Part shown: in pieces, positions 21,546 through 28,952 of the stretch
How the letters are laid out: each line of letters begins with the position of its first letter
Numbering within the stretch: the first letter of the stretch is position 1
From: Aliterella atlantica CENA595
Lineage (GTDB): Bacteria > Cyanobacteriota > Cyanobacteriia > Cyanobacteriales > Chroococcidiopsidaceae
DNA length: 32,217 nucleotides
NCBI RefSeq assembly: GCF_000952155.1
Contig: NZ_JYON01000040.1
Location: forward strand, 1-32,217
Direction of reading: 5' to 3'
Translations under genes and position numbers: made by a program
Notes under the pieces: generated by a model
The model's input: only the letters and a program-made list of their open reading frames with translations
Told to the model about the DNA's origin: nothing
Database searches by the model: none

Positions 21546-24467
21546 ATGATCAATTGTGTACTAAATCGCGGTAATTTACCGCAAAATACCTCCAATAACG
21601 GTACTTTACCGTGCAGTGACCCTAATAGCGCTACTTTGACACACCTTGATGAGTGGGTGAAGGGCAGTAGTGTTAGTGAGACAGTTGCACATCTAAACCT
21701 AAAAAGCATTGACAATCCAGTTGCCATAGCCAATCTGCTCAATTGGCAGAAGTATCTCGGCACTGGCGGCTGGTATGTGACTAGCTGCGACCCGCTAACG
21801 GGAAAAAGAATCCAATTTGGACAATTCAAGCCAGATCAGCCGATTGTCTTTCCCAATCAGGAAAAACCGCAAAAATACTTCTCTTTTCCTAAAGATACTG
21901 AATCCCAAGTCATTTGCTTGGTCTTAGCTCTTAATGAATGGGTACTCATTAGCGAGCGCTTCGGCGTACCGATTGTTAATGAAGATATTGATGAATCGCG
22001 TGACGATCTAGGTTTCTGGAAGTGGGTGCTAAATCATCCAGAAATTCCCATCCTGATTACTGAAGGCGCGAAAAAAGCCGCGTGTCTGTTGTCTTGTGGC
22101 TGGGTAGCGCTGGCTCTTACTGGCGTTTGGAATGGGCAGAAAAAGAAAAAGCTGCACCCATCGCTTGTACCTTTTGTTGTGCCAGGTCGTCCGATTGACT
22201 TAGTTTTTGATGCCGATGTAGTCATCAAAGAGTCAGTGCAGGATGCCTTGCGCGTTTTGGGACACCTAATTCATCGCGCTAAGGGTATTGTCCGCATCGT
22301 CACTTGGGATTTACAACTAGGTAAGGGCTGCGATGATTTGATTGTCGCTCACGGTGCTGATGAATTTGAACAAATAATGAATGATGCTACACCTTACAGC
22401 GAATGGCTCAAAAAACTAGAGCAACAACTGGAGCGCACTCCTAGCGTTACCAGGTTTGGCAAAGCTGCGCTCACGCAAAAAATTCCCCCAGCCGATGTCA
22501 TCGGGCGAGAAATTATCGAAGATTACCGCGCTCGCCTGCTGTGGAACGACGAGCAGAAGACCTGGATGCACTACAGCTTGGAGCGCTCTGGAGTCTGGAG
22601 TACCGTCAGCGAACAGTATATAGAATCTGTCGTCGACGCGATTTTAGAGTCCAAAGGCATCGTCGGCTATGGCAGCGCCGCTTATGTGACTAACATCGTC
22701 GCTAAGATGCGACGGCGACTGTTGGAGCGCCTTTGGGGCGAACGCTCTGCTAACGAGATTTTACCCTTTACTGATGGCGTACTCAATCTCGCTACTGGAC
22801 AATTAGAACCGCACGCTCCTGGCAATCGCCTGACTTGGTGCTTACCACGCCCTTATAACTCTATAGCTACTGGCTGGACAAAGATCGATACTTGGTTAGA
22901 GCAGTCAGCAGCAGCAAATCCAGCCCACAAAGAAATGTTGCTGTGTTTTGCTGCCGCTGTCCTGCGCGGTCGCTGTGACTTGCAGAAATTCCTGCACCTA
23001 ATTGGCGTGGGCGGCACGGGTAAATCGACTTACACCCGCTTGCTTGAGGCGGTAATCGGTTCGCAAAATTGTTGGAATGGTAGCCTGACTGACTTGGAAG
23101 ATAAACACGAGGTCGCGCGGCTGATTGGTAAGCGTCTAATCATCCTCCCCGACCAAGATAAAGTCACGGGTAGTTTATCTAACTTCAAGCGCTTGACTGG
23201 GCAGGACACCCTCTGCGGACGACGCTTGTACAAAGATGGCATTAACTTCCGCTTTCCTGGTCTAGCAATTGTCACTTCTAATGCGCCGATCTTTCATGCC
23301 GACGGCGGCAGTTGGCTGACGCGGCGGATTCTCATGCTGGCGTTTGACCATAAACCCGCAGCAGGTCAAGTTTTGGATCTAGAAGCTGAATTTGAACCGG
23401 AGCTATCAGCTTTTACTAACTACTTGCTTTCTATCCCTAACGACGAAATTACCCGCGTCCTGCGGCGGCTCGGCGCTGATGGGGTCAGCGCTACTTTGTG
23501 GCAGTCCAAGCTCCGTACTGATTCTATTGCTGCTTGGGTCAATGACTTCGTGATTCATGCTCCTGATGCTCAAACCCAAATCGGCAGCGATCGCCATGAG
23601 TGGGCAGATGCGCCTTACAACCCGCTAGGATCTACTTTATTTGGTTCTTACTGCCACTACTGCCGGATTAGCGGTCTTCAGGCTAAAGGTAAGAATAATT
23701 TTAGCGCTGACTTAATTGAGCTAGTCCAGCAGACCCTCGGTTGGAGTGACGTGCAATGGGCGCGTGATGCTACTGGTCGCCGCGTCATTCGCGGACTAAA
23801 ACTGAGGGTTGATGGTGATAGTGCGCCATTTTTAGAAGATAGTGTGGCAACTGACGACCTATCTGACCACCGCTCTGACGACCTATCTGACGACCTGAAA
23901 CACTTCCAGAGTAATAGTTCTGACGACCCTGACGACCTAGAACCTGTAAAACTTTTAGCTAGTAGAAATGAATTAGAACATAATGCAAAAATTGATGGGG
24001 CTGTAACAGAAATTTTTGCCCCCCCACCCGTCAGTAATCCTCAACCTCAATCACAGCTAACCTCTGGGGTGGTCAGCCAGGTCGTCAGCCAAGTCGTCAG
24101 CGAGGTCGTCAGTGAGCCAGCAGCGATAGTACAACCTGAAAAAGTATCGCCAGAGCCTTTGAAAAAAGTTTCGCCAGTAATAAATCCGCTTGCTACTTTA
24201 GCGCCACTAGGAACTACGGCTGTTAGTGCCACAGAAGAACTGCCCACCAAAGAGTCAGCATCCATACCAACACCACAGCAGAAGCAGTCAACGAATCGTC
24301 GGCTCCAGCCAGTGGAAATTTTAACTAGCGCTGGCGATTGGGTGGCTGGCTACTTCATTCACAGTTGCATTGCTGTTGCCAATTTGGTAGGCATTGAGCA
24401 AAAGTTAACGCTGTTTGATGCTGACGGGGGGGCTTATACCTTTTTGGGGCAGGTTCGTCCGCTTTAG
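21546..24467 (+). CDS. Plasmid replication protein: DUF3854 (Toprim-like) plus D5-type SF3 helicase
   Basis: A 973-residue protein from ATG 21546. The AGGAG at 21531 serves it (or GTG 21540); TTG 21483 and ATG 21495 are longer in-frame options with poorer sites. Residues about 35-280 resemble DUF3854, a Toprim-like primase-associated region (ILITEGAKKAACLLS, DLVFDADVV). Residues about 450-640 form a phage/plasmid D5-like helicase with Walker A GVGGTGKST (about 487), Walker B LIILPDQD (about 531) and the sensor motif AIVTSNAP. A low-complexity linker (about 765-900) holds DNA-level inverted repeats, and a small C-terminal domain follows. It is the best candidate for initiating replication: unwinding, and perhaps priming. 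The family is common on cyanobacterial plasmids. Confidence 0.88.
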   Translation: MINCVLNRGNLPQNTSNNGTLPCSDPNSATLTHLDEWVKGSSVSETVAHLNLKSIDNPVAIANLLNWQKYLGTGGWYVTSCDPLTGKRIQFGQFKPDQPIVFPNQEKPQKYFSFPKDTESQVICLVLALNEWVLISERFGVPIVNEDIDESRDDLGFWKWVLNHPEIPILITEGAKKAACLLSCGWVALALTGVWNGQKKKKLHPSLVPFVVPGRPIDLVFDADVVIKESVQDALRVLGHLIHRAKGIVRIVTWDLQLGKGCDDLIVAHGADEFEQIMNDATPYSEWLKKLEQQLERTPSVTRFGKAALTQKIPPADVIGREIIEDYRARLLWNDEQKTWMHYSLERSGVWSTVSEQYIESVVDAILESKGIVGYGSAAYVTNIVAKMRRRLLERLWGERSANEILPFTDGVLNLATGQLEPHAPGNRLTWCLPRPYNSIATGWTKIDTWLEQSAAANPAHKEMLLCFAAAVLRGRCDLQKFLHLIGVGGTGKSTYTRLLEAVIGSQNCWNGSLTDLEDKHEVARLIGKRLIILPDQDKVTGSLSNFKRLTGQDTLCGRRLYKDGINFRFPGLAIVTSNAPIFHADGGSWLTRRILMLAFDHKPAAGQVLDLEAEFEPELSAFTNYLLSIPNDEITRVLRRLGADGVSATLWQSKLRTDSIAAWVNDFVIHAPDAQTQIGSDRHEWADAPYNPLGSTLFGSYCHYCRISGLQAKGKNNFSADLIELVQQTLGWSDVQWARDATGRRVIRGLKLRVDGDSAPFLEDSVATDDLSDHRSDDLSDDLKHFQSNSSDDPDDLEPVKLLASRNELEHNAKIDGAVTEIFAPPPVSNPQPQSQLTSGVVSQVVSQVVSEVVSEPAAIVQPEKVSPEPLKKVSPVINPLATLAPLGTTAVSATEELPTKESASIPTPQQKQSTNRRLQPVEILTSAGDWVAGYFIHSCIAVANLVGIEQKLTLFDADGGAYTFLGQVRPL
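21568..21642. repeat. Three 30-bp-spaced palindromic repeats at 5' end of rep
   Basis: GCGGTAATTTACCGC (21568-21582) and ACGGTACTTTACCGT (21598-21612) share CGGTA-n-TTTACCG and are exactly 30 bp apart. A degenerate third copy, GCGCTACTTTGACAC, follows 30 bp later (21628-21642). They encode a 10-residue repeat (NRGNLP, NNGTLP, NSATLT). Both of the first two are palindromic, which suggests a binding site such as an autoregulatory operator. Confidence 0.6.
23851..24112. repeat. Iteron-like repeats in opposite orientations inside rep
   Basis: CTGACGACCT occurs at 23851, 23863 (one mismatch), 23875 and 23887 with 12-bp period, and again at 23920 and 23929. Its reverse complement AGGTCGTCAG occurs at 24067 (degenerate), 24079, 24091 (one mismatch) and 24103, again with 12-bp period. 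The two clusters flank about 130-170 bp of AT-richer DNA. The forward set encodes SDDL and the reverse set VVSQ/VVSE, so protein selection does not explain the shared motif. A replication origin within the gene is a strong possibility. Confidence 0.75.
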
Positions 24468-24475
24468 CTAGTTCG

Positions 24476-24504
24476 GGTGCTGGTAGGGCGCTCGTGCCAG
24501 CACC
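24476..24504. terminator. Hairpin after rep
   Basis: GGTGCTGG (24476-24483) and CCAGCACC (24497-24504) form a perfect 8-bp GC-rich stem with a 13-base loop, 9 bp past the rep stop. No T-run follows, so intrinsic termination is uncertain. Confidence 0.45.
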
Positions 24505-24659
24505 AGAGGAACTTGAAATAGAAGCGGTCGCTGAGTGAAGATTTGGCTTCAAGAGGGCGGCGTTGCTAAGTGCTGGAGCCGGATAACTTATATATTTGTC
24601 TTATTAAGTGGAAAACCTGCGCTATTAGTGCGTGGCATCAGCGCCGGGAGGGGTAAAGC

Positions 24660-25184
24660 GTGTTTTCTGTTGTCAATCAAGCCAACTCTGTCGTTCACAG
24701 AGATTTGCAACAATGGAGCCAAATAGCAACCGCGTCAGTCAATCAAGCAATTGAAAATGACTCACCGCTACGCAGACGAATTGAAGTTAATGCCAACGTC
24801 ATATCGGATCTGCTTTTAGAAGCGCTGGTTTCACCCGAAGACTTTAGAGGTGTTCGTGACGACCGAGGGAATTTGCAAGCTGGAGCTATTGTTATCGATA
24901 TGGACGACCACCTGTTTGTTGAATATCTAGTTACAGCGCCTTGGAATGTTACTCAAGACTCGCCTTTGTCTGTTAAAAAAGCTGCAACGGCATTAATGGC
25001 ACAATTAGCGCTTGAGAGCGACACCAACGGGCATTTTGGTCGCATTCTTCTCTATGCCATCCCGGATGCGATTGAGTTTTATCAGAAAATAGGTTTTATA
25101 GAGACAGGGGAAGGATCGCCCAACGCCCCAGAAATGGAGTTGACAATAGCAGCAGCTAGGCGACTGATAAATAGGCAAACGTAA
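24660..25184 (+). CDS. GNAT-like acetyltransferase
   Basis: A 174-residue protein. The C-terminal half has the GNAT pattern: a helix with GHFGRILLYAI, then AIEFYQKIGFIETGEG, the typical end of a GNAT fold (strand beta-6 with FYxKxGF). The acetyl-CoA loop (Q/RxxGxG/A) is not clear, so it may be a divergent or inactive member. The GTG start at 24660 is supported by GGGAGGGG 6 bp upstream. A small helical gene follows after 20 bp on the same strand. GNAT proteins with small partners can be toxin-antitoxin pairs, but the partner here does not look like a DUF1778 antitoxin. The substrate is unknown. Confidence 0.75.
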   Translation: MFSVVNQANSVVHRDLQQWSQIATASVNQAIENDSPLRRRIEVNANVISDLLLEALVSPEDFRGVRDDRGNLQAGAIVIDMDDHLFVEYLVTAPWNVTQDSPLSVKKAATALMAQLALESDTNGHFGRILLYAIPDAIEFYQKIGFIETGEGSPNAPEMELTIAAARRLINRQT

Positions 25185-25204
25185 ATCAAGGGACGGAAAC
25201 AATT

Positions 25205-25459
25205 ATGAGCCACGAGGAAGAAGCACAGTACGAAGCTCAATTGGCAGAACTAGAGTTAAAAGCTGGTGGAGTGTTTGCTGTGCCAACGCTCAACGGACAC
25301 AAAAAGCGGTGGCAGCGCAAACAGGAATTAGTGCGTAGAGAAATAGCTGCGGCTTCTGACCCACAAGAGAAACAGCGATTAGAGCGTCATCTTGATGAAC
25401 TAAAGCGTCAGGAGTTGCTATTGGCGGAAAAACTGATAGCGCGACCTACCAACGCCTGA
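25205..25459 (+). CDS. Small charged coiled-coil protein downstream of GNAT gene
   Basis: An 84-residue, very charged, helical protein. Heptad-like Leu/Glu/Lys patterns cover about 1-25 and 40-80 (QEKQRLERHLDELKRQELLL). A short loop GGVFAVPTLNGHKKRW splits the helices. ATG 25205 has a modest GGGACGG ribosome site. No family recognised. The position 20 bp after the GNAT-like gene suggests co-transcription. It converges on the recombinase gene at 25540. Confidence 0.7.
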   Translation: MSHEEEAQYEAQLAELELKAGGVFAVPTLNGHKKRWQRKQELVRREIAAASDPQEKQRLERHLDELKRQELLLAEKLIARPTNA

Positions 25460-25539
25460 TTAACTCAAAACCAGCCATGACACCTGATGCTATCTGTAGT
25501 TTGGTTAAATCCTGCTTCTGGCACTGGCTCTAGGGTAGT

Positions 25540-26202
25540 TCAATCGCTCTTGCTTTGTAGCGTGGGTTCGCACTGTTGATTCTGGGTATCAGAGTTTTGG
25601 TCGTCATAGCATGGTTTGCCGACGTGTGACAGCATCGACAACGACGCGATCGCTCCTCTGACTTGTTCGGGGCGTACCTCTAAGTATTTTTGTAATTCAT
25701 CTAGGGTGCGGTGTCCTGAGACTTCCTGTATGACCCGTAAGGGGATTCCGCTATCGCTCATCATTGTCAAGGCGGTGCGGCGGAACGAATGGGTACTCGC
25801 GCCTTCTATTCCTACTTCCAGGCAGGCAGAGCGTAATATTCGGGCTGCGGAATCTGGGTTAATGTGTCCCTTGCCATGACGACCTGGAAACAAAAACCAT
25901 TGATAGGATGGCGGGTTGTAGTCAACTAACAAGTTCCGCAGATCCTCGCCCACAGGAATCGTGCGCGTCGCCAATTTGCCTTTGGTGTTACCTTTACGAA
26001 TGATTAGTTCCGGGCGCACTCTTCTTTTTTCGTCGAAGACATCCTTTCGTCTTAAGGTACAAGCTTCAGCAATTCGACAGGCAGTGTACAGGCAGATGCC
26101 AAACAGGGTACGGTCGCGGTTGTTTTGTAGCCCCTGACTAAATAGCAACTGGATTTCTTCGGTAGTGAGAATCTTCGCTCTCCCGTGTCGGTCAATTTTC
26201 AT
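25540..26202 (-). CDS. XerD/phage-integrase family tyrosine recombinase
   Basis: A 220-residue recombinase consisting mainly of the catalytic domain. It has Arg I (YTACRIAEAC), a Lys in the beta-hairpin (RKGNTKGK), HxxR (THSFRRTAL), His III (SGHRTLDEL) and the nucleophile Tyr (LQKYLEV). The full N-terminal arm-binding domain is missing. ATG 26202 is preferred over the TTG at 26217. It lies upstream of, and divergent to, parA. A role in resolving plasmid multimers is likely because it sits in the maintenance block. Its target site is not obvious; the 83-bp gap at 26203-26284 is a candidate. Confidence 0.88.
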   Translation of the reverse strand: MKIDRHGRAKILTTEEIQLLFSQGLQNNRDRTLFGICLYTACRIAEACTLRRKDVFDEKRRVRPELIIRKGNTKGKLATRTIPVGEDLRNLLVDYNPPSYQWFLFPGRHGKGHINPDSAARILRSACLEVGIEGASTHSFRRTALTMMSDSGIPLRVIQEVSGHRTLDELQKYLEVRPEQVRGAIASLSMLSHVGKPCYDDQNSDTQNQQCEPTLQSKSD

Positions 26203-26284
26203 CCCGCGCCGCAACAATTCTAGAGTTTAATTCATAGACTACCTTTGATCGAGTCCTTGTTTACTGCTTAAGAGCTTTTCCTAG

Positions 26285-26338
26285 TTTAAACATCTAGATG
26301 TTTAAATGCTTAAAAATTTAGATGTCTAGACATTTAAA
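26285..26338. promoter_or_regulatory. Palindromic sites upstream of parA (candidate parS/operator)
   Basis: A perfect 22-bp palindrome (26285-26306, half-site TTTAAACATCT) is followed 10 bp later by a near-palindrome of the same type (26317-26338, core ATGTCTAGACAT). A copy with one mismatch of the second lies downstream of the parAB genes (27277-27298). These are likely binding sites of the RHH partition protein, serving as centromere and operator. The longer ORF start at 26322 falls inside the site, which supports the later start for parA. Confidence 0.75.
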
Positions 26339-26381
26339 AGCTAGAAGGCTAAAATTAGCAGCATCACTATTTATTGAAGCG

Positions 26382-26975
26382 ATGATAGTAACTGTTGCTT
26401 CATTCAAAGGAGGAGTAGGTAAGACCACGACCGCACTCCACCTGGCTGCTTACTTGCAAACATTAGCGCCGACGCTGCTAGTTGACGGCGACCTGAACCG
26501 CTCTGCCTTAGACTGGGCAGCAAGGGGGAATCTGCCATTTAAGGTGATTGACGAAAAAGCCGCCGTTAAGTTTGCTCGTCAGTACGAACATATAGTTATC
26601 GATACTCCGGCTCGTCCCGCGACTGAAGAATTGAAAACTATTGCAACTGGCTGCGACTTGTTGGTACTGCCGACCTCACCGGATGCTCTGGCAATGGGAG
26701 CAATGCAAATAATGGTGGATGCGCTGCACCAGTTGAGCGCTAACTACAAGATTTTGCTGACTCTGATTCCTCCACACCCCAGCCGGGTTGGGGAAGAGGC
26801 AAAGCAATCTTTACAAAAGATAGGTTTACCAGTTTTTAAGTCTGGAATTAGGCGCTATGCCGTCTTCCAACGTGCAGCCCTAGAGGGAGTACCAGTAAAT
26901 CAAGTTAAGGGCGATTCAAAAGCAGGTATCGCGTGGCGATGTTACTGCGAAATTGGCAAGGAGATTTTGTCATGA
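26382..26975 (+). CDS. parA: ParA-type partition ATPase (type Ib, short)
   Basis: A 197-residue ATPase starting MIVTVASFKGGVGKTT, with the deviant Walker A at residues 8-16, a DGDLNRSA switch near 40 and the DTPARPA Walker B-like motif near 75. The lack of an N-terminal HTH and the partner being a small ribbon-helix-helix protein define type Ib partition (ParF/ParG-like). ATG 26382 is chosen because the upstream extension overlaps the palindromic sites and lacks similarity to ParA. It would move plasmid copies apart on the nucleoid. Its stop overlaps the start of the partner (ATGA). Confidence 0.93.
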   Translation: MIVTVASFKGGVGKTTTALHLAAYLQTLAPTLLVDGDLNRSALDWAARGNLPFKVIDEKAAVKFARQYEHIVIDTPARPATEELKTIATGCDLLVLPTSPDALAMGAMQIMVDALHQLSANYKILLTLIPPHPSRVGEEAKQSLQKIGLPVFKSGIRRYAVFQRAALEGVPVNQVKGDSKAGIAWRCYCEIGKEILS

Positions 26976-27256
26976 GTAAGAAGGGTGGCAGCAGTGGCAG
27001 CCGATTTGATGATTTATTTGGTGCGGCTAGAACTAGCTCAATTGAGCCGGAGTCAAAATTACAACCGATTGAAAAGCCTCTAATCCGCAAAACTAAGAGT
27101 ACCGATCCTGACTACATTCGCACTACAGTTTATTTACCCAAGCAACTGCATAAGCAACTCAAGTCCGCCGCAGCGGACGAAGAAAGAGAGATGAGCGACA
27201 TTATGACGCTGGCGATCTCCCAATATCTTGAGGAGCGTAGGGGGAAGCAAAACTAA
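26972..27256 (+). CDS. RHH centromere-binding partition protein (ParG/ParB-like)
   Basis: A 94-residue protein with a flexible, Gly/Ser-rich N-terminal tail containing SRFDDLFGAAR (residues about 10-20) and a C-terminal ribbon-helix-helix domain: strand IRTTVYLPKQ, helix LHKQLKSAAADEE, helix SDIMTLAISQYLEERR. The mobile N-terminus is where ParG-type proteins stimulate their ParA ATPase. The ATG overlaps the parA stop codon by 4 bp. It should bind the palindromic sites at 26285-26338 and 27277-27298 and repress its operon. Confidence 0.88.
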   Translation: MSKKGGSSGSRFDDLFGAARTSSIEPESKLQPIEKPLIRKTKSTDPDYIRTTVYLPKQLHKQLKSAAADEEREMSDIMTLAISQYLEERRGKQN

Positions 27257-27276
27257 AATATTTGGACACCCAAATG

Positions 27277-27298
27277 TTTAGATGTTTAGACATTTAAA
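27277..27298. repeat. Downstream copy of the par palindrome
   Basis: These 22 bp match 26317-26338 with one substitution (core ATGTTTAGACAT). Together with the upstream sites it brackets the parAB operon. Confidence 0.7.
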
Positions 27299-27494
27299 CG
27301 CTAAGTTGATGAAAAAACCTATTGTTGGGCTAAAGATAGCGAGACTGTAACGAAGTGCATCCGCTCCTTGAAAAGCTTATAGCACAGGGACTCCTTCAAA
27401 TTTTTCGGATGTTTAGAAGGTGTCTTGAAGCGAGCTAATTTCATGGTTAAAGCCATGTCCTGTAAAGGTTATAGCCATTGCGTAGGTCTGGCAT

Positions 27495-28952
27495 TTACAT
27501 ATAGAAGCGGTAGTGAGGTTCAATTTGGTCGCTTGTACCGAGATACTTGAGAATACTACCTACTTGACGTGCAGCCCTGATAGTAATTGGTTCCCGGCGA
27601 TCAAACTGCGTGTTGTTCCAGTTCATCTTGGTCAGAGCCAAGATTTCTTTGGCAAGGGACTTAGGCGTTTGCTCGACATCTTCGCACCGGAATCGCAACG
27701 GGCGAGGTACGTATTGCCCAGGGTAAGTAGAAAAAAAATCAACGCTTCCACGAGTGTAAAGAACTTGAGAGCGGTCATCCAAGTTGAGTAGAGTGCCGCG
27801 CAGAGGTGGATACTTTCCATATCGAAATAGCCGAGTGGATGACTTGCTATCGAAACTAATGAAATCAACCGAGCTAATGTTGTGCTGCTCCAAGGCTTCT
27901 TTAAAGCCCTCAAATTCTTCAGAGATGTACCTTGAAGTTTTGTGCAAAACAACACGCGCTGGAAGGTTTTGATGTTCTCTTCTGTAGGCAGCTAGGGCAT
28001 CGCGCAACAACTTAGAAGCACCGGACGCTGGTAAATACGGCTGTTTGTCTTCCTTCGACAACTTTGCTATTCCACCACGCAAAATCACTCCATCTCCCCT
28101 TTCATTGAATATCTGCGCGGTGCTGGTCAGTAATTTTGATTTGTCTAAAGTTTTGTAGAAGCTAATCCCAATGTAGCAGGTTGTAAGTTCGCGCGGGTCG
28201 CGTAAGAGTCGCCAAGGTGTCCCTAATGCTTTGTAGTAAAGGGCTGTGTAGATATTCCAGGCACGAGTAGCATCATCTTGCAGTTCGACTTCACTAACTC
28301 GTCCCTGCTGCCTGCGTCGCTTTGTCGGGTTGTAGGTGGCTGGCAGTATGAGTTGAGTAGGCTTTTTCAGCCCCATCGCTTTTGCTTTAAGTAGGTCATG
28401 AAAATCTACCTTGGAGTCTTCCGCCTTATTTGCTCTGTTATCAGCAGTTGAACTAGCTTCTGTTGCATTATCCCCTGCCATTAAATCGAGGAGTTTATCT
28501 GGTACAGCGCAAATTAATACATCTATTGCAGTCTTTTCTCCCAAATACTGTAATTGGGAGATAAAAATTTCTACAGCATTTCTAATAATTTCATTGACAT
28601 TGTTGCCGTTACGCAGTTTGTCAAACTCTCGCTGATGGATAGTTTGATTTAATCTAGAATCTGTAATTAGCGAAGTGGGAAGGTTTGATTCAGAGCCAAA
28701 GCCTGGAAATTCTGGAAAAAGGTAAGGCTGCTTGCTAGGCTTTGCCGATATGCCATTTCTACAACTTTCTAACCAGGTTTGCACTCCTTCGACGGTTTCA
28801 GAAGTTCCCACAATTCCTAGCTTAATGTCTTTAGGTGCTGATGCACTTGTATAGTCAAGAGGCTTATATTGCATCATGCCAAATCTAATGTCTATATGCT
28901 GACCTCCTCCACCAAACTCTAATTCAGGTTCTGTCAAAAATTCAATTTTCAT
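27495..28952 (-). CDS. Short prokaryotic Argonaute (MID-PIWI, catalytically inactive)
   Basis: A 485-residue protein of short-pAgo length. The N-terminal strand LEFGGGGQHIDIRFG (11-25), the MID region and the hallmark DDATRAWNIYTALYYK (226-241) with GTPW (244-247) identify the family. In PIWI, IGIS (261-264) replaces the first catalytic Asp and HKTS (337-340) occupies the position of a later catalytic Asp, so target slicing is not expected. The ATG overlaps the stop of the upstream DUF4365-APAZ gene (ATGA). In SPARDA-type systems the Ago, guided by short RNA, recognises invader DNA and activates the partner nuclease. An in-frame ATG at 28985 lies inside the upstream gene and is less likely. 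Confidence 0.93.
   Translation of the reverse strand: MKIEFLTEPELEFGGGGQHIDIRFGMMQYKPLDYTSASAPKDIKLGIVGTSETVEGVQTWLESCRNGISAKPSKQPYLFPEFPGFGSESNLPTSLITDSRLNQTIHQREFDKLRNGNNVNEIIRNAVEIFISQLQYLGEKTAIDVLICAVPDKLLDLMAGDNATEASSTADNRANKAEDSKVDFHDLLKAKAMGLKKPTQLILPATYNPTKRRRQQGRVSEVELQDDATRAWNIYTALYYKALGTPWRLLRDPRELTTCYIGISFYKTLDKSKLLTSTAQIFNERGDGVILRGGIAKLSKEDKQPYLPASGASKLLRDALAAYRREHQNLPARVVLHKTSRYISEEFEGFKEALEQHNISSVDFISFDSKSSTRLFRYGKYPPLRGTLLNLDDRSQVLYTRGSVDFFSTYPGQYVPRPLRFRCEDVEQTPKSLAKEILALTKMNWNNTQFDRREPITIRAARQVGSILKYLGTSDQIEPHYRFYM

Noticed and set aside
24465..24538. Frameshifted extension of rep (a -1 frame reading ASSGAG...VPAPEELEIE)
   Set aside because: The main frame ends in a sensible beta-rich domain (DADGGAYTFLGQVRPL). 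The downstream frame overlaps a GC-rich hairpin and is short. The seven-G run at 24426-24432 could be an error site, but nothing requires it.
24535..24726. 63-residue plus-strand ORF before the GNAT gene
   Set aside because: It overlaps the GNAT gene in another frame and lacks a ribosome site or recognisable sequence.
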